Source of the DNA: Frankiales bacterium
GTDB lineage: Bacteria; Actinomycetota; Actinomycetes; Mycobacteriales; SCTD01
Reading direction: 5' to 3'
Length of the DNA: 64,000 nt
Assembly: GCA_025465465.1 (NCBI GenBank)
Contig: JAODND010000045.1
Coordinates: 1 to 64,000, forward strand
Positions within the stretch are counted from its first letter, which is position 1, and each line of letters starts with the position of its first letter. This document shows, piece by piece, positions 42,426-50,026 of this stretch. The position numbers and the translations under genes were made by a program. The notes under the pieces are model-generated. The model was not told the origin of the DNA, did not search any database, and saw only the letters and a program-made list of their open reading frames with translations.

Positions 42426-43355
42426 GTGATCCCCCATGACCTGTCGCCGATGCTGGCGACGACCGGACCGCTGCCGGGCGGCGACTCCTGGGCCTACGAG
42501 GTGAAGTGGGACGGGGTGCGGGCACTCGTCGCCGTCGAGGACGGCGCAGTGCGGGCCACCAGCCGCAACGGCAACGACGTGACCGGCGGCTACCCGGAGC
42601 TGCGCACCCTGACCGGCCTCCCGGACGTGCTGCTCGACGGCGAGATCGTGGCCTTCCGCGACGGCCGCCCCGACTTCGGCCTGCTCCAGAACCGGATGCA
42701 CGTGCGCTCCCCCTCCGCAGCCCTCGTCGCGGCCACTCCGGTGGCCTTCCTCCCGTTCGACGTCCTGCACGTCGAGGACTCATCGCTGCTGTCACATTCG
42801 TACGAGGACAGGCGAGCCGTGCTCGTGGACCTGGTGCCCGACGCACCCGAGCGCTTCCACGGCGACGGTGCCCTCCTCATGGAGATGACCCGCGCGCAGG
42901 GGCTCGAAGGGCTGGTCGCGAAGCGGCGCGACTCGACGTACCAGCCGGGACGGCGCACCGACGCGTGGGTGAAGGTGAAGCACGTGCATCGGCAGTCGGC
43001 CGTCGTGGGCGGCTGGCGCGAGGGCGAGGGCGGAAGGTCGGGGCAGCTGGGCGCGCTGCTGCTCGGCGTCCACGGTCCCGACGGCCTCGTCTTCTGCGGT
43101 CGCGTCGGGACCGGGTTCAGCGCGGCGACGCTGCGCAGCACGGCGAAGCGGCTCGCAGCGGTGGCCCGGCCGACCTCGCCGTACGACGTGCCCGTTCCTC
43201 CCGAGGAGGCGCGGCTGGCGCACTGGGTCGAGCCGGAGCTCGTCGTCGACGTCGAGTTCACCGCCTGGACCTCGGACGGCAAGCTGAGGCACCCGTCGTT
43301 CAAGGGGTTCCGGGACGACCTCGACCCGCGGGAGGTGCGACGTGAGCCCCAGTGA
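42426..43355 (+). CDS. ATP-dependent DNA ligase (NHEJ, LigC/LigD ligase-domain type)
   Basis: A 309-residue ligase with nucleotidyltransferase and OB-fold only. The adenylated lysine is K28 in YEVKWDG, followed by LLDGEIVAF, LEGLVAKRRDS and DAWVKVKH. It corresponds to the C-terminal ligase domain of multifunctional LigD, here as a separate gene. GTG 42426 is the best start: the HDLSPMLAT N-terminus follows directly. It overlaps the polymerase gene by 14 nt, so both are co-expressed with the divergent ku. Confidence 0.9.
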   Translation: MIPHDLSPMLATTGPLPGGDSWAYEVKWDGVRALVAVEDGAVRATSRNGNDVTGGYPELRTLTGLPDVLLDGEIVAFRDGRPDFGLLQNRMHVRSPSAALVAATPVAFLPFDVLHVEDSSLLSHSYEDRRAVLVDLVPDAPERFHGDGALLMEMTRAQGLEGLVAKRRDSTYQPGRRTDAWVKVKHVHRQSAVVGGWREGEGGRSGQLGALLLGVHGPDGLVFCGRVGTGFSAATLRSTAKRLAAVARPTSPYDVPVPPEEARLAHWVEPELVVDVEFTAWTSDGKLRHPSFKGFRDDLDPREVRREPQ

Positions 43356-44199
43356 GGTGCTGGTCGACGTCGAGGGACGGACGCTCAAGCTGACGAACCT
43401 CGAGAAGGTGCTCTATCCCAGCGGGTTCACCAAGGGACAGGTCATCGACTACTACTCGCGCATCGCGCCGGTGATGCTCCCGCACCTGGCGCAGCGGGCA
43501 CTGACGCGCAAGCGCTATCCGAACGGCACCGAGGGCCCGATGTTCTTCGAGAAGAACCGGCCGCAGGGGACGCCGCCGTGGGTGCGCACCGTGACGCTGC
43601 CGTCTCCGGGATCGACGAAGAACCGCGAGACGATCGAGTACGTCGTCTGCGACGACCTGGCCACCCTGGTCTGGACCGCCAACCTCGCGGCGCTGGAGCT
43701 GCACACCCATCAGTGGAAGGTCGGCCGGAAGACCCCCGACCTGCTCGTGTTCGACCTCGACCCCGGGCCGCCGGCGACCATCGTCGAGTGCTGCCGGGTC
43801 GCGGAGCTGCTGCGCGACGAGCTCGACCTCGAGCTCTACCCGAAGACCTCCGGCAACAAGGGGATGCAGCTGGTGGCGCGCGCTCCGCTGCGGGACACCT
43901 CCGAATACGCCCGCAAGGTCGCCGAGGCCTTGGAGAACAAGCACCCGGAGCTGGTGGTCTCGAGGATGACCAAGGCCGTACGCCCGGGGAAGGTGTTCGT
44001 CGACTGGTCGCAGAACAACGGGGCCAAGACGACCGTCACGGTCTACTCGCTGCGCGCCCGGCACGAGCCGTCGGTGTCGACGCCCGTGACCTGGGAGGAG
44101 GTGGGCTCGTGCTCATCAGCATCGGACCTGGTGTTCCTCAGCGAGGACGTGCTCTTTCGCGTGGAGGAGCTGGGCGACCTCTTCGAGCCCTTGCTGTAA
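43342..44199 (+). CDS. NHEJ primase-polymerase (LigD PolDom-like)
   Basis: A 285-residue archaeo-eukaryotic-primase-fold polymerase that fills gaps at joined ends. Metal ligands D138 and D140 are in FDLDPG and the third acidic residue is D221 in FVDWSQNN. The nucleotide-binding motif that is usually SGxKGxH reads SGNKGMQ (170-176), so Gln replaces His. GTG 43342 has GGGAGG upstream and overlaps the ligase gene. No LigD-type 3'-phosphoesterase domain is present in either protein. Confidence 0.9.
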   Translation: MSPSEVLVDVEGRTLKLTNLEKVLYPSGFTKGQVIDYYSRIAPVMLPHLAQRALTRKRYPNGTEGPMFFEKNRPQGTPPWVRTVTLPSPGSTKNRETIEYVVCDDLATLVWTANLAALELHTHQWKVGRKTPDLLVFDLDPGPPATIVECCRVAELLRDELDLELYPKTSGNKGMQLVARAPLRDTSEYARKVAEALENKHPELVVSRMTKAVRPGKVFVDWSQNNGAKTTVTVYSLRARHEPSVSTPVTWEEVGSCSSASDLVFLSEDVLFRVEELGDLFEPLL

Positions 44200-44238
44200 T
44201 CGCCCTCGCGGTGTTCCCTCGAAGTCGGAGGTGTTCTC

Positions 44239-44481
44239 GTGACCGGTGTCCCCCCGCCCGCCCTGACCGACGAGGCGCTCGAGCGCGAGCTCCTGCACCT
44301 GCACGAGACCCGCAACGACACCTTCCTGCACGGCAGCGACGACGCTCTCGCCTTCCACACCTGGCGGATGGGCGAGCTGGAGGGTGAGTACCTCCGCCGC
44401 AACCCCGACCGCGTCCTCGATGCCCGGCGCACCCGGCACGGATCGCGCGAGCTCGCCGGTCAGGACGCCTCAGTCGTCTAG
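44239..44481 (+). CDS. DUF6158-like small protein
   Basis: An 80-residue helical protein (TDEALERELLHLHETRND, FHTWRMGELEGEYLRRNP). It resembles the small actinobacterial family DUF6158. No cysteine or membrane segment. GTG 44239 is preceded by GGAGG at about 6 nt. Same strand as the NHEJ genes, 39 nt after the polymerase stop; function unknown. Confidence 0.72.
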   Translation: MTGVPPPALTDEALERELLHLHETRNDTFLHGSDDALAFHTWRMGELEGEYLRRNPDRVLDARRTRHGSRELAGQDASVV

Positions 44482-44500
44482 GTGTCGCCTCGGTGCCGTC

Positions 44501-44506
44501 TAGGCT
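44501..44506 (+). promoter_or_regulatory. Candidate -10 box for leaderless tetR transcript
   Basis: TAGGCT followed by 7 nt and the ATG at 44514; no Shine-Dalgarno sequence lies in between. Confidence 0.5.
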
Positions 44507-44513
44507 CGCGGGC

Positions 44514-45131
44514 ATGACCGCCAGCGAGGTGCCTGCCCGCGGGCAGCGCTTGCCCCGGCCCGCGCGGCGCAAGCAGCTGCTCGGCGCGGCGCAGGAGATC
44601 TTCGTGGCTCAGGGCTACCACGCAGCGGCGATGGACGACATCGCAGAGCGCGCCGGCGTCTCCAAACCGGTGCTGTACCAGCACTTCCCGGGCAAGCTCG
44701 AGCTCTACCTCGCGCTGCTCGAGGAGCACGCCGCAGCCCTCACGCAGCGGGTCCGCGTCGCGCTCGACTCGACGACCGACAACCAGAAGCGGGTCGCCGC
44801 CTCGATCGAGGCCTACTTCGACTTCGTCGACGGCGACGGCGAGGGGTTCCGCCTCGTCTTCGAGAGCGACCTGCGCAACGACCCCACCGTCCGCGAGCGG
44901 GTCGAGCGGATGACTGCCGACTGCGTCGAGGCGATCACCGAGGTCATCGCGCACGACACCGGGCTGCCCCAGGACGAGGCCCGGCTGCTGTCGGTCGGCC
45001 TGACCGGCCTGGCCGAGATCGGCGCCCGCTGGTGGCTGTCGTCGGCCGACCGCCTCGAGAAGCGGCGCGCTGTCGAGCTGCTCGTCACGCTCGCCTGGCG
45101 CGGCATCTCGGGCGCGCCCCTCCACCCCTAG
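44514..45131 (+). CDS. TetR family transcriptional regulator
   Basis: A 205-residue repressor-type protein. The DNA-binding helix-turn-helix spans about 20-66 (LLGAAQEIFVAQGYHAAAMD, then AGVSKPVLYQHFPGK). The ligand domain is a long helical region with no clear clue to effector. It sits just before DUF3107 as in Rv3208-Rv3208A, so the conserved pair may be functionally linked. Probably leaderless. Targets unknown; the inverted repeat at 45143-45206 is one possible operator. Confidence 0.9.
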   Translation: MTASEVPARGQRLPRPARRKQLLGAAQEIFVAQGYHAAAMDDIAERAGVSKPVLYQHFPGKLELYLALLEEHAAALTQRVRVALDSTTDNQKRVAASIEAYFDFVDGDGEGFRLVFESDLRNDPTVRERVERMTADCVEAITEVIAHDTGLPQDEARLLSVGLTGLAEIGARWWLSSADRLEKRRAVELLVTLAWRGISGAPLHP

Positions 45132-45142
45132 CCCCCCTCAGG

Positions 45143-45206
45143 TGATCAACAGGTGATCGGCGGGGCGGCGCGCCGACGTGTCGCACCACCGACGCCCTGT
45201 TGATCA
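45143..45206. repeat. 11-bp inverted repeat between tetR and DUF3107
   Basis: TGATCAACAGG (45143-45153) and CCTGTTGATCA (45196-45206) are exact inverse complements separated by 42 bp that contain a further GC-rich dyad (GGCGCGCC). Could be a terminator of tetR, a looped operator or a REP-type palindrome. Confidence 0.6.
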
Positions 45207-45263
45207 TGGGCGGTGGGGTTCTGCCCTCGGCTGACAGCCGCCCGCTGGGCCGGACGCCTCGGT

Positions 45264-45298
45264 TAGCCTCGCAGCAACGACTCACGAACGACTCACGA
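45264..45298 (+). promoter_or_regulatory. Candidate promoter and 11-bp tandem repeat ahead of DUF3107
   Basis: TAGCCT at 45264-45269 could be a -10. ACGACTCACGA is repeated exactly at 45277-45287 and 45288-45298, at or just after the expected transcription start, ahead of the GGAGG site. Confidence 0.4.
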
Positions 45299-45311
45299 CG
45301 GAGGCTCTGCG

Positions 45312-45539
45312 GTGGAGGTCAAGATCGGCGTGCAGTTCGCGTCACGCGAGCTGGTGCTCGAGAGCGGGCAGAGCCCCGACGAGGTCGCGAAGGCCGTGGC
45401 CGACGCCCTCAAGGCCGACCTCGGTGTGCTGACGCTGCAGGACGAGAAGGGCCGGCGGGTGCTGGTGCCCGCCGACAAGCTGGCCTACGTCGAGATCGCC
45501 GAGTCCGAGACCCGCAAGGTCGGCTTCGGCGCGATGTAG
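45312..45539 (+). CDS. DUF3107 protein (TB9.4-like)
   Basis: A 75-residue protein beginning MEVKIGVQFASRELVLESGQ and containing VLVPADKLAYVEI, matching DUF3107, the family of M. tuberculosis Rv3208A (antigen TB9.4). GTG 45312 follows GGAGG by 8 nt. Function unknown. Highly conserved neighbour of the TetR gene. Confidence 0.88.
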   Translation: MEVKIGVQFASRELVLESGQSPDEVAKAVADALKADLGVLTLQDEKGRRVLVPADKLAYVEIAESETRKVGFGAM

Positions 45540-45545
45540 CTCGGC

Positions 45546-46184
45546 TCAGGCCTCGAGGCCGAGCGACTGCATCCGCTCGGTGTGCTTGTTGGTGATGGAC
45601 GTCAGCAGCCGCGAGATGCCGGCCAGGTCACCCGAGCCGACGAGCAGCTCGAGCAGCGCGTCCCGCTCGACAGCGACCTGCTGCGCCTGGATCAGCGCCT
45701 CCCCCACGAGCCGGCGCGCCCACAGCGCGAGCCGCCCGCCGACCGAAGGCTCCTCGGCGATGATCTCCTTCACCTTCGCCACCGCGAACGACGCCTGACC
45801 GGTGTCGGCGAGCGATGACTCGATGAGGGCGCGGGTCTCGTCGTCCTTCACGTAGGTCGCGACCTCGCGGTAGAAGTCGGTCGCCATCCCGTCCCCGACA
45901 TAGGCCTTGATGAGGCCCTCGTACCAGTCCGACGGCTGGGTTGAGTCGTGGAAGCTGTCGAGGGGCTCGACGAACGGCGCCATCGCCTCGAACGGGTCCA
46001 CGCCCCGCGACCGCAGGAAGGCCGTCAGCTTCTGGAAGTGCACGAACTCGACATTGGCCATGGTGCCGAGGGCGACCTTGTCCTCCACGGTCGGCGCGAG
46101 CTGCGCATCGGTCGCGAGTCGCTCGAAGGCGATCAACTCGCCGTACGCAAGCACGCCCAGCAGGTCGATGACAGCGGCATCCAT
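45546..46184 (-). CDS. Ferritin-like (MiaE-like) protein
   Basis: A 212-residue four-helix-bundle protein of the MiaE-like/ferritin-like group (Rv3210c-type). Candidate metal ligands lie in YGELIAFERLA, NVEFVHFQKL and QVAVERDALLE. True MiaE hydroxylates a modified tRNA adenosine; whether this actinobacterial branch does so is not known. ATG 46184 has TACCTT 7 nt upstream and no ribosome site. Divergent from rhlE; converges on DUF3107 with a 6-nt gap. Confidence 0.82.
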   Translation of the reverse strand: MDAAVIDLLGVLAYGELIAFERLATDAQLAPTVEDKVALGTMANVEFVHFQKLTAFLRSRGVDPFEAMAPFVEPLDSFHDSTQPSDWYEGLIKAYVGDGMATDFYREVATYVKDDETRALIESSLADTGQASFAVAKVKEIIAEEPSVGGRLALWARRLVGEALIQAQQVAVERDALLELLVGSGDLAGISRLLTSITNKHTERMQSLGLEA

Positions 46185-46191
46185 GCCCCAA

Positions 46192-46197
46192 AAGGTA
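46192..46197 (-). promoter_or_regulatory. Candidate -10 box for leaderless ferritin-like gene
   Basis: TACCTT on the minus strand, 7 nt before the ATG at 46184. Confidence 0.4.
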
Positions 46198-46304
46198 GGC
46201 TGGGTCCCACAGACACGAGTGTTGACCCTCACCTGGGACGCGCGCCCTTCCGGAGCTGCGCTTCACGACCGGCGGTCGGCACGCCAGCCAGGTAGAGGAA
46301 ATCC

Positions 46305-47837
46305 ATGTCAGAAGAGAACGGTTTCGCCGCGCTCGGCGCGCGCCCGGAGACAGTCGAGGCGCTCGCCGCCGTCGGCATCACGCAGCCCTTCCCGATCCAG
46401 AAGATGACGCTGCAGATCGCGATGGGCAAGCACGACCTCATCGGTCAGGCCCGCACCGGCACCGGCAAGACGCTGGGCTTCGGCGTGCCGATGCTGCAAA
46501 ACGTCAAGAGCAAGGAGGAGGGCAGCAACGGCGTCCCGCAGGGGCTCGTCGTCGTCCCCACCCGCGAGCTGTGCGTCCAGGTCGCCAGCGACCTCGAGAT
46601 CGCCGGCAGGACCCGCGGCATCCGGGTGCAGAGCATCTACGGCGGCCGGGCCTTCGAGCCGCAGGTCGAATCCCTCAAGAGGGGAGTCGAGATCGTGGTC
46701 GGCACCCCGGGCCGGCTGCTCGACCTGGCCCGCCAGGGCCACCTGAACCTCGGCCAGGTCGAGATGCTCGTCCTCGACGAGGCCGACGAGATGCTCGACC
46801 TCGGCTTCCTCCCCGACGTCGAACGCATCCTCGACCTGACGCCCGACGAGCGGCAGACGATGCTGTTCAGCGCGACGATGCCGTCACCGGTCGTGGCGCT
46901 CGCCCGCCGCTTCATGCGCCAGCCGACGCACATCCGTGCCGAGGAGGTCGACGAGGGCCGCACCGTGCCCGACACCGAGATCTTCGTCTACCGCTGCCAC
47001 GCGATGGACAAGGGCGAGATGCTCGCGCGCATCCTGCAGGCCGAGGGCCGCGGACTGACGATGGTCTTCTGCCGCACCAAGCGCACCTGCGACAAGGTCG
47101 CCGAGGACATGAACGACCGCGGCTTCGCGGCCGCCGCTGTGCACGGAGACCTCGGCCAGGGCGCGCGCGAGCAGGCGCTCCGCGCGTTCCGCAGCGGCAA
47201 GATCGACGTCCTCGTCGCGACCGACGTCGCGGCCCGGGGCATCGACGTGCAGGACGTCACGCACGTCATCAACTACCAGTGCCCCGACGAGGAGCGCACC
47301 TTCCTGCACCGCATCGGCCGTACAGGCCGGGCGGGCGCCAAGGGCGTGGCGATCACGTTCGTCGACTGGGACGACATGCCCAAGTGGGGCCTGATCAACA
47401 AGGACCTCAACCTGCCCTTCCCGGAGCCGCTGGAGACCTACTCGTCGTCCAAGCACCTCTACGACGACCTCCACATCCCGGTGGGCACCACGGGCAGGCT
47501 GCCGCGCGCCGCGCGGACCCGCGTCGGCCTGGAGGCCGAGGAGCTCGAGGACGTCGGCGAGACCGGGCGCAAGCCCCGCAAGGCCGCGCCGAGCCGTCGT
47601 ACCCCCGACGCGGTCGGGACCGCGGACGGGCCGGACGCCCCCGCACTGCCCAAGCGCACCGGTGCTCCCCGCCAGCGCACCCGAGGCAGCGGCGCCGCTG
47701 TCGCTGCTGCGCCCGCGTTCAGCGACTCCGACAGCGGCGAGGGCCGCTCCGCCGCTGAGGGCGACGCCCCACCGCGCCGCCGGCGGCGCGGTGGCCGTGG
47801 CCGCGGTGGCGCTGGCGGCACCAGCTCCGAGGGCTGA
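46305..47837 (+). CDS. rhlE: DEAD-box RNA helicase RhlE
   Basis: A 510-residue ATP-dependent RNA helicase. Motif I TGTGKT is at 51-56, PTREL near 85, TPGRLLDL near 133, DEAD at 158-161, SAT, ATDVAARGID and HRIGRTGRAG follow. The C-terminal 130 residues are basic and low in complexity and end with an Arg/Gly-rich tail (RRRRRGGRGRGG), typical of RNA-binding extensions. Corresponds to Rv3211. Likely role in rRNA maturation or mRNA turnover. ATG 46305 has AGAGGAAATCC upstream. Confidence 0.92.
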   Translation: MSEENGFAALGARPETVEALAAVGITQPFPIQKMTLQIAMGKHDLIGQARTGTGKTLGFGVPMLQNVKSKEEGSNGVPQGLVVVPTRELCVQVASDLEIAGRTRGIRVQSIYGGRAFEPQVESLKRGVEIVVGTPGRLLDLARQGHLNLGQVEMLVLDEADEMLDLGFLPDVERILDLTPDERQTMLFSATMPSPVVALARRFMRQPTHIRAEEVDEGRTVPDTEIFVYRCHAMDKGEMLARILQAEGRGLTMVFCRTKRTCDKVAEDMNDRGFAAAAVHGDLGQGAREQALRAFRSGKIDVLVATDVAARGIDVQDVTHVINYQCPDEERTFLHRIGRTGRAGAKGVAITFVDWDDMPKWGLINKDLNLPFPEPLETYSSSKHLYDDLHIPVGTTGRLPRAARTRVGLEAEELEDVGETGRKPRKAAPSRRTPDAVGTADGPDAPALPKRTGAPRQRTRGSGAAVAAAPAFSDSDSGEGRSAAEGDAPPRRRRRGGRGRGGAGGTSSEG

Positions 47838-47878
47838 TCGGCTCAAGCCCGACGTCGTGCCGCGCCGAAGCAGCATGC

Positions 47879-48319
47879 ATGGTGCTACGACTGGTCGGTG
47901 GCGTGCGGACGGGCGAGGACTCGGAGGACCTCCGGGCCTTCCTCAGGACGCTCGAGGGCTCTGCCGAGGTGCACGAGACCGCCTTGCTCGCCTGCGGCAA
48001 CCACGGCGACGAACGGCCCACCTGGACCTACATCGAGGCCGACCCGGCCACGGGCGTCGCCCGTCGCCGCTGCCTGCAGTGCGCGGCCAACGTGTGGGTT
48101 CTCGACTCCGAGGGCCGCTGGACGTTCCCGCGCATGTGGAGCTGCGGCACCTGCGGCCAGTCGATAGCGGAGGTCGCCGCCGGGCTCGCCATGCCCGACG
48201 GCGAGCATGTCGAGTGGGTCGTGCTCGGCGCCCGCTGCGTCGACTGCGGTCGCGTCGACGGCCTGACCGACATGGTGCTGCCGGGTACCCCGCTCAGAGA
48301 GGTCCTGGACGCGCTCTGA
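47879..48319 (+). CDS. Multi-cysteine zinc-ribbon-like protein, unknown function
   Basis: A 146-residue protein starting MVLRLVGGVRTGEDSEDL. Cysteine pairs occur in RRRCLQCAANVW, WSCGTCGQS and ARCVDCGRVDG, with a single C earlier in LLACGNHGDE. The spacing suggests two zinc ribbons. No DNA-binding or enzyme motif is clear. It follows rhlE by 41 nt on the same strand, so it may be co-transcribed. Confidence 0.7.
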   Translation: MVLRLVGGVRTGEDSEDLRAFLRTLEGSAEVHETALLACGNHGDERPTWTYIEADPATGVARRRCLQCAANVWVLDSEGRWTFPRMWSCGTCGQSIAEVAAGLAMPDGEHVEWVVLGARCVDCGRVDGLTDMVLPGTPLREVLDAL

Positions 48320-48350
48320 CGGTCGCGGTGTCGTGCGGCAGGCCGCTGCA

Positions 48351-48356
48351 TAGGCT
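48351..48356 (+). promoter_or_regulatory. Candidate -10 box for leaderless hydrolase transcript
   Basis: TAGGCT followed by 6 nt and the ATG at 48363; no ribosome site is present. Confidence 0.45.
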
Positions 48357-48362
48357 GGGTGC

Positions 48363-49226
48363 ATGAGCGCGGTCGACAACAGTCCCTTGCCCGAGGGCGT
48401 CCGGCGGACCGCCGTCGACATCCCGGGCGGGCCCCTCGCGATACTCGATGCCGGTGCCGCTGAACGCGGGACCGTCGTGATGGTGCCCGGCTTCACCGGC
48501 AGCAAGGAGGACTTCCGGCTGCTCGTGAAGCCGCTTGCGGACGCCGGCTTCCACGTCGTCGCCGTGGACCAGCGGGGGCAGCACGAGTCCGACGGCCCCG
48601 ACGACGAGGCTGCCTACACGACCGAGGTCCTGGGCGCCGACCTGATCCAGGTGGTGAAAGCCCTCGGCGAGGGCCCCGTGCACCTGGTCGGTCACAGCTT
48701 CGGCGGACTCGTGGGACGCGCCGCGGTGCTGCAGGAGCCGTCGGCGTTCAGGTCGTTCGTGCTGATGGGCTCCGGTCCCGCCGGTCTCACCGGCGCCCGC
48801 GCAGACGTGATGCCCTTCATGCGCGCGATCCTGCTCGACGGTGGTCTGGAGGCGGTCTGGGAGGCGGCACTGCAGCTGCCGCCGCACCCCGACAAGCCTG
48901 CGGTCACCGCTGAGGTCCAGGACTTCCTGCGTGCCCGGATGCTCGGCAACACCCCCGCCGGACTGCTCGGCACCGCCGCTGCCCTCACCTCTGAGCCCGA
49001 TCGGGTGGAGGAGCTGCGGGCCACCGGGATCCGCTGCCTCGTCGTCTACGGCGAGCGCGACGATGCCTGGAGCCCGGCACAGCAGTCCCAGATGGCCGAG
49101 CGGCTCGGCTGCGAGACCACGGTCATCGCGGGGGCCTGGCACTCCCCCGCCGCCGAGCAGCCCGAAGCGACCCTCGCCGCCCTGCTCGCCTTCCTCACCC
49201 GACTTCCCGCGTCGGACGCCGGCTGA
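48363..49226 (+). CDS. Alpha/beta hydrolase (serine)
   Basis: A 287-residue alpha/beta hydrolase. The oxyanion region is VPGFTGSKEDF, the nucleophile elbow GHSFGG with S112, a late acid in YGERDDAW and a His in AGAWHSP. No signal peptide. Substrate unknown; the DQRGQHESDGP loop is typical of esterase/lipase-like members. Followed 34 nt later by a DUF2236 gene on the same strand. Confidence 0.87.
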   Translation: MSAVDNSPLPEGVRRTAVDIPGGPLAILDAGAAERGTVVMVPGFTGSKEDFRLLVKPLADAGFHVVAVDQRGQHESDGPDDEAAYTTEVLGADLIQVVKALGEGPVHLVGHSFGGLVGRAAVLQEPSAFRSFVLMGSGPAGLTGARADVMPFMRAILLDGGLEAVWEAALQLPPHPDKPAVTAEVQDFLRARMLGNTPAGLLGTAAALTSEPDRVEELRATGIRCLVVYGERDDAWSPAQQSQMAERLGCETTVIAGAWHSPAAEQPEATLAALLAFLTRLPASDAG

Positions 49227-49260
49227 GATCAGCACCAGTTCACGGAAGTGGGTGGTCAGG

Positions 49261-50025
49261 ATGGCGGACGCCGGCCTCTACGGCCCCGGCTCGGTGACCT
49301 GGCGGGTCCACGGCGACCCGGTGATGGCGCTGGCGGGTCCCCGCGCGCTGCTGCTGCAGGCCCTGCAGCCCGACGCGATGGCCGGGGTGGCAGGCAGCTC
49401 CGGCTTCCGTGACGACCCCTGGGGCCGACTGCACCGCACGGCCGAGTACGTCGGCGTCACGACCTTCGGCACCACCGCCGAGGCCGAGCGCGCGGGCGCG
49501 CGAGTGCGGGGCATCCACCACAGGCTGGGCCTCGACGATCCGCACCTGCTGCTGTGGGTGCACTGCACCGAGGTCGAGTCGTTCCTCACCACCGTGACTC
49601 GGTGCGGTCTGCGGCTGTCCGGCGAGGAGAAGGACCAGTACTACCTCGAGCAGGTGGCGAATGCCCGGCTGGTCGGGCTCGAGACGGCACCGACGAGCCG
49701 CGAGGCGATGGCGGAGTACTTCCGCACCATGCGCCCCGAGCTGCACGCCACGCCCGCGGCACGAGAGGCCGCGCGCTTCGTGCTCTCCCCGCCGCTGACC
49801 GGACGGCTCCGGACCCTCAAGCCCGCCTGGTTCGGCATCGCGGGCATCTCCGTCGCGATGCTGCCGCGGTGGGCCCGGCGGATGTATCGGCTACCCGGCC
49901 TCCCGACGACCGACGTCGGTGCGACGGCGGCCGGGATCGCCTTGCGCACCAGCCTTCTCGCGCTGCCGGAGCACCTGCGCCATGGCCCGCACTTCCGCGA
50001 GGCCCTGGAGCGACTGGCGAGCTGA
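49261..50025 (+). CDS. DUF2236 / MpaB-Lcp-like oxygenase family protein
   Basis: A 254-residue protein matching the DUF2236 (MpaB/latex-clearing-protein catalytic domain) family: GSVTWRVHGDPVMALAGPRA, LLLQALQP, RLHRTAEYVGVTTFG, LLLWVHCTEVESFL. Members are haem-type oxygenases in the cases studied, but many have no known substrate. ATG 49261 is used; GTG 49252 is possible. Ends 1 nt from the convergent copper-resistance gene. Confidence 0.85.
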   Translation: MADAGLYGPGSVTWRVHGDPVMALAGPRALLLQALQPDAMAGVAGSSGFRDDPWGRLHRTAEYVGVTTFGTTAEAERAGARVRGIHHRLGLDDPHLLLWVHCTEVESFLTTVTRCGLRLSGEEKDQYYLEQVANARLVGLETAPTSREAMAEYFRTMRPELHATPAAREAARFVLSPPLTGRLRTLKPAWFGIAGISVAMLPRWARRMYRLPGLPTTDVGATAAGIALRTSLLALPEHLRHGPHFREALERLAS

Positions 50026-50026
50026 G

